In this document: positions 1 through 9,820 of the stretch, piece after piece
Layout of the letters: each line of letters starts with the position of its first letter
How positions within the stretch are numbered: position 1 is the stretch's first letter
Assembly: GCA_034509735.1 (NCBI GenBank)
Contig: JACGWO010000011.1
Span: 27,884,979-27,948,978, forward strand
DNA length: 64,000 nucleotides
Direction: 5' to 3'
Source: Sesamum alatum
Lineage: Eukaryota > Streptophyta > Magnoliopsida > Lamiales > Pedaliaceae
Position numbers and translations under genes: made by a program
Notes under the pieces: generated by a model
Databases searched by the model: none
What the model was told of the DNA's origin: nothing
Seen by the model: only the letters and a program-made list of their open reading frames with translations

Positions 1-1449
1 ACAAGCGCCAACACTTCGATCGACTGAGAGCGAAGAAATAGGAGGTTATTTGCATTCACAAATATTGTAACTGTATCCTATTTAAGTTTATAAAACTTAT
101 ATGTCCATATATTTATAGTCTCATAATTTTTTTTTTGCATACTCAAAATTTATGTGAACAATATGTATATATATATATATATATGTAAATCTAAAAATTA
201 AAATTCTTGATCATCTTCTTAAGGGTACATTTTTGTTATATTTTTTTCATTCGTGCAACTGGTTCTTGCTTTTCTAGGCTTAAATATGAAGTGGATTGAG
301 ATTAATGAAAGACTCAAAACCAATCACTCAGGAATTTCTTGAGAAACACGGTTTTAGTAAGTCCTGTCTATTTTCTTAATGCATCTAAAGATTATGGCCC
401 CATTTTATTTTTTTATTTTTGGATGGGGTTAAGGGAGGTTGATTACAGACGGGATAAATTGTGAAGTGATAATTTAACATGTTTACATTGTGGAATAAAA
501 GACATTGTTGTTGAGGATTATAGAGGAGATTTATCATAATATCTCATAATAGGACAAAATGTCAATGTCAAGTAGTCACCTCAATAAATATGTAATATTA
601 CACGTTGGAGTTTGTAGGTATATATACATATACATTTTTCCAATTTTTTTTTTCAATTAAACCACCCGGAGGTGTGGAAAGCTTTTCGGAGTTCCCGTCC
701 CTTCTACATTAATGCAAGTTACCAATCAAATTTATAACGGGGAGTGCAAACTCCCTAATATTGTCTAGGAAGCATAAACAATGAGTATTACTCCCTTTGC
801 AAATTAAAAAAAAAAAAAAAAAAAACTTAAATAAGGAGTACAACTCCTTTATAATTTTGCATCTTGAAAACGTAAATAAGGAGTATTACTCCCTTACAAA
901 AAGAATTGCTAGGCCTATGTTCAGAATGATAGTAAGATATAGAATTATGCTCTAACATGTCAAAAATTCTGCCAGAACATAAGGGGCACCAACCCCTATT
1001 TCTCACCTAACACAGATTAATAGACAAAAAATATCAAGAAGATATCCACAAGGAGGACACCTCCTTAAAGCAAACAGGTTTAAATAGCAACAGGTGAGGC
1101 AAAAAATTACCCAAAAATCCATTAGATATACATGCATGATTCGATAGGGAATATGTCCTTATAGCAAAAGAGGTATTCACAGTCAGGATATGAAGGAAGT
1201 GAACTAGATTTTCAGATGTCACGATAGCATACATTGAATATGCAATCAGGATCCAATGCAAAAATAGGGAAAGCATAATCTATCAAGTTTGATGATACCT
1301 GTCATCTTACCACTGAGATACTCCCTGTTGAAGATGGTAAGTGCTTCTGCTGAACAGGCTTGGTTTGCCAGGAAATCTGTTGTCTAGTTCCTCTATCTAA
1401 AAATGTGTGTGATTTTGGATTCAACTTGGCTTAAACATGCTCGAGTCTT
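1..1449. other. AT-rich intergenic DNA, no gene seen
   Basis: No reading frame here resembles a known family. It has AT microsatellite at about 166-184, a run of about 20 A at 806-826, and several short repeats of the phrase GGAGTATTACTCCC or close variants between 730 and 895 (direct and palindromic). The stretch lies beyond the 3' side of the minus-strand LINE remnant and may include its untranslated tail, but I see no clear tail or target duplication. Confidence 0.5.
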
Positions 1450-1501
1450 CTGAAGAGAGTGTTGCATGTGCCATGGTCCTTGTGAATGATTAAAACCAGT
1501 T

Positions 1502-2393
1502 TTATAATGTAAAGTGCATCCATTTGAATCCAAATTTTAGGAAAACCTCTTTCCAAGCAAATTTGCAGGCCTCTAAGAAGGGCTTTGAGTTTAGCAGAGT
1601 TGTTTGTTGTAGTGCCAAGAGGACTTGTCCGGCATGATCTCTCAATAAATCTCCTGCCCTTGAGCTGCCTGGGTTACCTTTTGATGCCTCATTTGTGTTC
1701 AGCTTCACCCATTCATTATCAGTTTTTGTCCAATGAACAACTAGAGTTTTCTTTCTGTAAGTTTTTTAGCTGGAGTGGGACATGGAGGGATAAGGTGGCA
1801 AAGTTGTCCCCCTTCAAGTGTTCCGGTCTCCAAAGCTGGCACTTACTTATGATGTTGAGGTGGTTAAAGGTTTTAAAAATGATGGTGTTTGCTTTGAACG
1901 GGGTCCCTCTATGTTTAGCCTCATTCCTAACTTTCCAGATGTGCCAGAGGATCACCATGGGAATGAGGTCTCGAATATAAAGGTGTTGGAACTCCCTGAC
2001 TTTCCAAGCTTGAATAAAACTAACAATGTTGGACGTTTGTGGAAGCCTGATGTTGAACGTGTTGGCAAAATAGTTCCATACTTCCAGTGGTTTTTCATTT
2101 TTCAAGAAAAAGTGCTCTTCAATTTTTTCATTATTGCAGCAGTAGCATTTGGAGGCAATTGAAATCCCTTTTTTCTTCAATCAAACTTCAATAGGGATCC
2201 ATCCATTCACCAGTCTCCATATGAATATTGACACTGTTGGAGTGATCAATGTAGACCACATTTTTTTAAAATAGTGGGGCAATTGGCTTGTGATCTCGAT
2301 TACTTCCCATGCTGAAGATGTGGTGAATTTTCCTATGTTAGATAGTTTCCAAAGGGGTTGGTCAAGTTGCATAAGAGAAATCAGCACATCCAT
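1502..2393 (-). pseudogene. LINE zf-RVT and RNase H remnant
   Basis: Segment 2393-2181 ends in WRLVNGWIPIEV and an in-frame stop. The same frame continues from 2180 with a Cys-rich CYCC phrase and the EEHFFL / VWNYF pattern of the zf-RVT region. Frame 1708-1502 starts an RNase H fold with EASKGNPG and LLRDHAGQVLLAL. In relatives the first catalytic residue is the Asp of a TDGASKGNPG-type motif. Here the corresponding position reads Asn (NTNEASKGNPG), so the RNase H would be inactive even if expressed. The rest of the RNase H is lost into non-coding sequence below 1500. Confidence 0.75.
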
Positions 2394-3015
2394 AACTGGT
2401 TCAACGATGGATGGGGAGAGATCTCTTTGGAGCTTGTGTAAGTCCTACTCATGGTTATCCCAGTACCTGTTGACACGAACGTGTGTAGTGATATGTTGTG
2501 TCAACATATCTCGTAATGTGCCTTCTTGTAACCACCAATCATGCTAGAATGATATGTCTCCACTGCCAAGGTTCCAGAACATATTGTTTTGAACCTCTTG
2601 CCTCACCTTACATAATCTTGTCCAGGTTGTTGTGATTCTTAGTAACTCGGGCTTTCCCAGGAAAATATTCTTTGCAGTATTTGCTGAGGGTAAAAAGGCC
2701 CATAGAGAGTTTTGCGCTTTTAATCTCCACCAGAGCTATTGTGAAAAAGCCTGAACCACATCTCTTAGATTTCTGATTCCAAGTCCTCATTCTTCTGTTG
2801 GATAGCAAATGGTGTGCCATGTAGTCTAGTGAATCTTTCTTTGTGCAGATGTTGAGCCCCAGAAGTACTTGGCAAAGAGTTGCTCCAACTTTTGTATGAT
2901 GCCAATAAGAGGACTAAGAACTTGGAGGAGGAATATAAGCATGGAGGTTAGGACTGTCTTGATCAAGAGTAATTGACCTCCATAGGACAGGTAATCATGC
3001 TCCCACCCTACAATC

Positions 3016-4252
3016 TTAGCCTGAATTTTGTCTAATAAAGGCTGGAAAATAATATTTTTCTTGTGGCCTTTTATACAAGGGTGCCCCCAGATAGGTAATG
3101 GGAAGACTCTTCACTGAAAAACCTGTGATTTTTCTGATTCTGTGAACAAAGAGGTTAGCTTTCTTTCCAGGAACAAAAGAACTTTTGGAGTGATTTATTT
3201 TTTGCCATGAGATATTCTCATACTGCTCCAGGAATTGCATGAGTTTGATAAGGTTGTTTCCTTGGAGTTGGTGAATATGATAATGTCATCTGCACAAAAG
3301 AGGTGAGAAACAAGAAATACACAATTTGATTTATAATACATGCTTTTGTTAGTACTAAAGATGTGATTAAGTCCTCTTGAGAGAACTTCTGCCGCAAAGA
3401 TGAAAAGGGCAGGGTATAATAGGTCACCTTGTCTAAGTCCTTGTGAGGATTTGGAAAACCAGCAGTCACCATTCACTAGGACCGTAAACCAACAATTTTC
3501 AATAACATGCTTCATGAGGTTTATGAATCGATGAGGGAAACCCATTTTAATCATGACAGAATATAGGAATTTCCAACAAACCCTATCATATACTTTAGAC
3601 ATATCAAGCTCGATCACAACATTACCTTTATTGTACCTGAGGTCAAGGTAGTGGAAACATCTCTTGAGCCATGAGGATGTTATCTCCAATAAGTCTGTCA
3701 GGAACAAAACCACCTGGCAAGGGGGAAATAAGGTTTGGAAAAAAGGGCAACCATCTTGTTGTAAAGAAGCTTAGACATGATTTTGTTAGTAACGTTGCAG
3801 AGGGATATCGATCTGAAATCAGACCAAGTTTGGGGAGAGTCTGATTTGGGTATGAGAGTGATAGTGGTGGCTGTGAAGCTTCTTGACATTGGGGTGCCAC
3901 TGAAAAAATCTCTGACTGCCTCTACCATGTCTTCCGCAATAAAATCCCAATAGACTTGAAAAAATGCTGAAGAGAACCCATCTGGCCGAGCAGCACTGTC
4001 CTTGTTGATGCTAAAGATCACCTCTTTGATCTTCTCAGTAGAGGGGGTTGTGTGAAGTGCTGACACCATTACTGCGGGGATAGTGTTGAATTGGAATGGG
4101 TATTCGGTCTCATTGAAGGTAGGGGATGTATTGGTAAAGAGGTTTTGGAAGAAGTTTATTGCTAACAGTTTACTCTGTGTTGGATCAGTAATTTCCATGT
4201 CATTTTTCATGATTCTATAAGTTTTAGACGTGGCTCTCTTTTTCTTCACCAC
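3016..4252 (-). pseudogene. LINE ORF2 reverse transcriptase domain (broken)
   Basis: The reverse transcriptase core is spread over three frames. Segment 4252-3698 carries the finger region with AARPDGFSSAFF and TLIPKSDSP. Overlapping frames at 3900-3643 carry FVPDRLIGDNILMAQE. Segment 3713-3195 carries SKVYDRVCW, SQGLRQGDLLYPALF and the catalytic box as FCADDIIIF, where the two Asp are kept. Segment 3240-3016 gives KINHSKSSFVPGKK and ITYLGAPLYK, the thumb-proximal region. The catalytic residues survive, but at least two frameshifts make the protein non-functional. Confidence 0.88.
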
Positions 4253-4487
4253 TGAATGAATTTGGTGTTTCTTTCCCCTGCTTCAAGCCACTCACAGTTA
4301 CTTTTTTGTTTTCAAAAGTCTGATTCCATATTAAGGGCTTGGACAAGTACTGCGTTGTACTTGTTAAGGTCAATCAAATTGGCCTTTGTGGGATCCTTAG
4401 CGAATGTCTTTTCAGCTTCATCTGCTTAGGCTTTGGCTTGTTCCACCAAACTGGAGACGTTCTCAAATACTTGATCATTCCAAGTTT

Positions 4488-5312
4488 TTAGAACTTTTTT
4501 GGTTCGGTATAGCTTTTGCTGAAGTTTGTACATTCCATATCCTTGGATAGGCAATTCCCAAGATTTTTTATTAGCATAAATGTGTGATGTCTCAGCCACA
4601 TACTTCCAAATCTGAACAAAGATGCAAACTTTTCTTCCCTTTTCTGTGCAAAAATGAGGAGTGGATGGTGGTCTAAGAATCTCATGGAAAGATGAGAAAC
4701 TCTAGTATAATTAAGTGTTTCCATCCATTCTCTAGAGTAAAGGATCATGTCCAGCCTTTTCCAAATTTTGTTGTTGGTCCAGGTAAATGGTTTGCGCTCG
4801 AATCCAACATCAATTAATCCACAATCCATCACCATGTCATTAAAGTCTTCCATAGGCCCAAGGATGTTGTTAGCCCCCCTTTGATTTTCATCCACATGCA
4901 AAATGGTGTTGAAGTCTCCTCCCACAAGCCAAGGTGTATTTGAAGTAGACAGGTTGATCAGATCATCCCATAGGAGTCTTCTTGGGGATCTGTAGCACTT
5001 AGCATAGACAAAAGTGCAAAAGATATCTTCTGTCAAGAGACCATGTGAGATTTTAAAATGAAGAAGTTGTGAAGTGTCTTTAATTACCTGAGCATGAACG
5101 TTGTGAGAGGTAAACCACCGGATTTTATGTTGTAGTTTGGGACCACAGAAGCAAAGCCAAATCTTCTAGAAAAATAAGTATTGTCAAGCTGCACAAAAGG
5201 TTCAAACATGACTAAATTATCAGGTTTATTATTCACAATAGTATAAAGAATAAGTTGTTGTTTTATGTTTCTTACCCACACCCCTAATATTCCTGATGAT
5301 AATCTTAATCAT
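4488..5312 (-). pseudogene. LINE ORF2 endonuclease domain (broken)
   Basis: The endonuclease would nick the target DNA for target-primed reverse transcription. Two frame segments cover it: 5281-5084 (with NLVMFEPFVQLDN and FSRRFGF) and 5036-4488. The second shows the family marks WLVGGDFN, DFNDMVMDCGL, a FTWTN phrase and LDHHPLL, where the His pair of the catalytic site is expected. A frameshift separates the start from the rest, and a stop interrupts the middle. Downstream to about 4253 the linker to the reverse transcriptase is present but not open. Confidence 0.8.
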
Positions 5313-6768
5313 TAAAATTGGAGAGAAGAGGAAGATGATGGCGCTGTGCTCCTCTTAGGGAGGTTCCTTGATGGAGTATCATTGTGCCTTTTTTTGTGCT
5401 TACCTCCCTTATACAGATTTGTTTCTTTTGTGCTTTCTTGTTTCCATGCATTATGTGGGGATAACTACTTGAATATCAGTGTGCGTTTCAGTGTGGGATG
5501 GGACTGGTGTTTTTGGATGACTTTTTGTGAATAGGGTGGCTGCTTTTTGAAGGCCATGAATACCTTCTTGTTGTAGTATATGTACATGTGAGAAATATTT
5601 GTTCATTGCATCATTAGTGTTGGAGGAGGATTATGAGTTTGTTGGTTGTGATTGATCCGCAGCTTAGATTTCCCTAGTTTGTAATTGCCTTAGGTTTATA
5701 CACCCTCATTTCCAGTCCATGATATGTAGGCAGTCTATCCCTCAGGCTGGAGATTCTGTTCCTCGTCCGGTAGATCCTCCAAAAATTTAAATCTATTGGA
5801 TATGGGTGTATGCTCTTCTTCATTTTCACTATTAACCTCAGTCCCGGTGTTTCAACACCTTCATTGTTGTGTGGGCTACTACCATCTCCTCTTAGCAGCT
5901 TTTTGTCCCCAGTTGCATATATGTTCAAGATATCCGATTTTTCTTTTTCAATTGACAAGGCAACAGTAAATTCAGAACCTCATTATGTGTTTGTGCAGTT
6001 TTTCTTTTTCCGATGTTTCTCATTTCTTCAAAGCTCAGAGTCCTTCCGTTGGGGTTTCCTATACAACCTTTTTCCCATTGACGAGCTATTGCTCGTTGCT
6101 CGACTTCAACTTAAAACTGAAGACAAAACCATCTATAATTTTGAAAATCATAGGTAAGCAATTGATTCCTCCTTGTATTGCCAAATCTTCCTCTTTTGTG
6201 AACGTTCCAGTTACAATGCAAATGCTTGGTAATGTTGAATTAAGAGTCGTATTGTTTTGGTTGACACATGGGACAATATTGTGAAACGTTTCAATGGCTC
6301 AAACCCTCGTTGGGTTCAAGGGAAAAAGAAGTTATCCTAAGATTTATGATTCGAATTGTAGAATACGAGTCTATTATTGAAAGATCATCACACACACATT
6401 GTAGTGTTCAAAGCAAGACGATTAATGGTTCGACCCATTGACACGTTGTTAGTGGTGTCAAATTAATATATATTTTTTAATAATAAATTTATTTCTTATT
6501 GTTAGTGGTATCAAACCAAATATATTTTTAATTTAAATGAGAAATATATATTAGTTTATAACATTAATGGTTTAAATTTTTTATATGTACAATGATTGAG
6601 ATAAAAATGATAGTGTACTGTTTTCAGTGAGAGTAATCATAAACAAATATGTTTTCATTTTATCACTATTTCAAAAATTAAAAATCTGGAAATGAAAATG
6701 ATATCAAACAAGGCGATAAGGCTATGGTTGGATGTGAAATATAAAAAAAGAATATATATATATATATA
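5313..6768. other. Intergenic DNA upstream of the LINE, no recognised gene
   Basis: A 94-codon minus-strand frame (5958-5674) and overlapping plus-strand frames at 5810-6284 exist, but none matches a family I know and codon use does not favour one over another. They may be the decayed 5' part of the LINE. From about 6430 the sequence becomes very AT-rich, with a phrase resembling TTGTTAGTGGTGTCAAA occurring twice (about 6444 and 6500) and a TA microsatellite at 6752-6768. Confidence 0.4.
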
Positions 6769-7832
6769 GGAAAAATTGCACTTTTGGTCCCACATGATAT
6801 AGCCTGTTACACTTTTGGTCCCGTTGTTTACGGGCTCAACACTTTTGGTCCCACAGGAACCAAAAGTGTTGCACTTTTGGTCCCGTCACCTAACGGCCGT
6901 TAAAAATCAGACAGAAACTAGGCGAGTGTTATCACTCGCCTGGTTAATTGACAGAAAATTGCACTTTTGGTCCCACAAGATATAGCTTGTTGCACTTTTG
7001 GTCCCGTCTCCTAACGGTCGTTAAAAATCAGACGGAAATCAGGCGAGTGTTCTCACTCGCCCGATTAAGCTCAACCCCTTAGACACATTTTCTCAATGTT
7101 CGAACGTTAATGAAGCATCGGGGAGTGAGAGTCAAGTGCTTTTTTTAACAAAAGGAGGAAAAAAGTTTGTCACCATGACAAACCTTTCGGCTACATTACA
7201 TGCATCCAAGAAGAAGAAACCAAGCACTTGAAGTGTAATCAGTTTTTGGTATTGTAAAGTTTTTGGGGATGTAATCAAATTTTTGGGCAAATTTACAATT
7301 TTTTGGCAATTCTTTTGTGATGTAAATTGCATATAAGTGCATAGTTGGCGAGGGGAAAACATGGCTCAACTTGTATATTGCAAACACTCAATTTTTCCCG
7401 TTCAATGCAGTTAGTTCGTTCTTTTGCTTTTAATTTTGTAGTGTTTTTTTTAGTTGTTTTAATTTTGCAATCACATAATTTAACATTTCATTTATAATAA
7501 TATCGTTATAAAAATGCAGATTATATGTATCAAATTTATGAATTTAGCTAAATTAAACTATTAAAATATATTTTATATAGTGAGAGTCTTTAAATTGGGG
7601 CTAAAATTTGGAAAAATACCACCTTCATGAGTATTAATGGTTTCAAACCATAGAAAACCACATTTAACTTTCAAAAATGATTTTCCATCCATAACTTAAC
7701 ACCTTTAACGGAGACGGGACCAAAAGTGCAACCGTTTTGGTTCCTGTGGGACCAAAAGTGTTGAGCCCGTAAACAACGAGACCAAAAATGCAACATGCCA
7801 TATCCTGTAGGACCAAAAGTGCAATTTTCCCC
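6769..7832. mobile_element. Non-autonomous TIR element (MULE-like) with reiterated TIR motif
   Basis: The ends are inverted copies of about 128 bp (6769-6896 and 7705-7832), starting GGAAAAATTGCAC on one side and GGGGAAAATTGCAC on the other. The arms are made of repeated units of ACTTTTGGTCCC, with at least six forward copies in the left half and four inverted copies on the right. The left arm is partly duplicated again at about 6953-7072. The interior shows no protein family. Frames at 7132-7387 are not convincing. It is inserted in a TA-rich tract, so the target duplication cannot be read with certainty. Class: non-autonomous DNA transposon, probably MULE-type by TIR length. Confidence 0.75.
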
Positions 7833-8002
7833 TGTATATATGTACTTTTTAGATTTTACTTATTTAATAACAAAATAAAAAAGGATTAAATAATTGAACT
7901 TTTCACTAATTTATTTTTTTCTAAAATTACATTAGTTGGATTCTGATATCCGTATAAATTCTTTTTAAATAAAAATATTGAAATATTATTTATACGTCAT
8001 AT

Positions 8003-8011
8003 TTGGATTTG
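8003..8011. repeat. Left 9-bp target-site duplication of the MULE
   Basis: The sequence TTGGATTTG lies directly before the first base of the left TIR (GGAGAAATT) and is repeated exactly after the right TIR. Nine base pairs is the usual Mutator target duplication length. Confidence 0.95.
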
Positions 8012-8128
8012 GGAGAAATTATTTAAAAAATGCGAAATTGGTGTGTTTCCACACCAATTTCAGAATTAGGCTAAAACGGGGTTTGAAACCCCATCTCTTC
8101 AAGAGATGGGGTTTCAAACCCCGTTTTA
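8012..8128 (+). repeat. Left TIR of the MULE, with perfect hairpin
   Basis: The TIR starts GGAGAAATTATTTAAAAAA. It contains a small hairpin with 11-bp arms (AAATTGGTGTG at 8035-8045 and its complement at 8050-8060). A second hairpin has perfect 27-bp arms (8073-8099 and 8101-8127) and a single-base spacer. Further inverted pairs follow just inside: 8137-8154, 8164-8202 and 8211-8230. The order CAGAATTA then A-rich then CGGGGTTTG matches the inverted right end. Confidence 0.9.
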
Positions 8129-8369
8129 TAACATGTGTCAGCATAAATGCTGACATTTGTACTGTCATTAAAGACGGGGGTTGAACCCCCATCTTTAATG
8201 ACGGTTGACTGTGAAGGCTGGAGCCTTCACGTGAAGCTCCCGTCTTCACTTCTATATAGGGGGGGAGTGAATTCTTCATCACTTCACTACTTCTTCACTT
8301 CATTTCTTCTTCATTTTTTCTTCAAAATTCAAATATCGTTTTTAAGCATTTGATCATAATTTTTTATTT

Positions 8370-9820
8370 ATGGCGAATTTTGGTCCACGTGATAATAGTG
8401 TATTATATGATCAAAGAAATCATCATTCCGAAGATGTGTCCATAAATGAGGACACACACACTTAATAATACGGCGTGGCGATACTAGTTTTTTTTTTTAA
8501 ATCTTCAAATAATCCCACGCCATCCTCGAGTTCTACAAGCACTATATCACATGGGGTTTTTGGGGGTTTTTAGGTGTGGTCATATTGAAATTGATCAACA
8601 CCTCATTACCACATTAGTAGAGAGATGGCAGCCCGAAACTCGTACTTTCCATTTTTCGATAGGGGAGGCCACTGTTATACTGCAGGACATCACCATTATT
8701 TGGCACCTTTCGATGGGTGGTAATCCTATTACGGGAGTAGATTCACGGCGCTCAATTCCACAATGGCAGGAATATTGCTCTAACTTATTGGGGTTTGTTC
8801 CGCCGGAAAATGCATTTAAGGGCTCTCGGATAAGACTACCCGTCTTACATGAATGGCTGGTGGTCAACACTTGTAATGATGACAGTCCCTGGGAGGAAGT
8901 ATTGCAAGAGGCACGTGTATGTGCTTTGTGCATTCTTGGTGGATTGTTGTGTCATGATGCCACCGAAAACTGTGTGTCCCTATTGTATTTGCAACACATG
9001 GAGGACATTGAAGATGACCCCCCTAATTGGGGTAGCGCAGTGTTGGGATATATGTACAGGGAGCTTTGTACGGAATTGCAGCGCGGTAAAATAAACATAG
9101 GTGGGGCTATGCAACTACTACAAATATGGGCATGGTCTCGTATTACTACAATAGCACCTATTCGGTCCGATGACGTGTTAGAGATATGTCCAACCATCAT
9201 TGACGACGAAAATATTCTACCTCTCCCGCCATATGCCGCAAGGTATACATAATTCATTTGTACATTTAATCGTAAAATATCTCACTTTTTCTATTATTTT
9301 AATTTTATGTGGTATTTGTTATTTTTTAGGTGGTCTCGGCATATATCCCAGACGCACACTGCACATAATGCGTTGCGTATTATCAGGGCTACGTTTGACA
9401 GGATGCAAGAAAATGAGGTAAGTGGCTGATCACATTTTCACGTTTAAAATAGATTATCATATTTAATGAAATGATTTAATGGTGCAGTTTATTTGGAACC
9501 CGCATGATGGAAATGATCCGGGTGTCAGTTTATTGCCCATATATGCCGGCCGCGTGCCATGGAACATTAGATGCCCCTTGATTCATTATGCAATTGTTGA
9601 GGTGCATTATGTAGAACGGGTTCTCCGTCAGTTTGAAATGCTTTAAGACATCCCCCCGAATCCATTAGTAAGTGAAAGACGATTACATTCCATCACTAGA
9701 TGGGGTCAACAAGATACAGATTGGGCTTCGTTCCATCAACACTATATTGCACAATGGAACGACGTTCATATGTCTTCTTATATGCTTCAATACCATAATA
9801 TGAAGGGATCAAGTTAGAAG
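8370..9820 (+). pseudogene. Plant mobile domain (PMD / MAIN-like) gene carried by the MULE
   Basis: The PMD is the domain of Arabidopsis MAIN and MAIL1 and of many transposon-borne plant genes. An upstream ATG at 8370 opens a short frame with NSVLYDQRNHHS, a typical PMD N-terminal phrase. The main frame then resumes at about 8512 with HPRVLQALYHMGFLGV, after a frame change. The core (8551-9242) has RCGHIEIDQHLITTLVERW, TRTFHF and GEATVILQDI, all family hallmarks. Introns with normal borders join 8551-9242, 9330-9417 and 9488 onward, giving AARWSRHI and then FIWNPHDG. A stop codon at 9644-9646 interrupts VLRQFEML-DIPP, where relatives read Gln. The frame then continues with QQDTDWASFHQHYIAQW to about 9820. 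It is a near-complete but dead PMD-C gene. Confidence 0.88.

Larger units (their letters stand above)
1450..5312 (-). mobile_element. Degenerate non-LTR retrotransposon (plant LINE with RNase H)
   Basis: Read on the minus strand, this segment gives in order an APE-type endonuclease, a reverse transcriptase, a zf-RVT zinc-binding region and an RNase H beginning. That is the ORF2 layout of plant L1-like LINEs that carry RNase H. A start codon at 5312-5310 opens a frame with the typical first strand of the endonuclease (MIKIIIRNIRG). The frame is then broken by many stops and shifts, so the copy is dead. No ORF1 (gag-like, zinc knuckle) is recognisable upstream, although a 94-residue open frame of unknown nature lies at 5674-5958. 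The 3' tail and target duplications are not resolved, so the ends are approximate. Confidence 0.85.
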
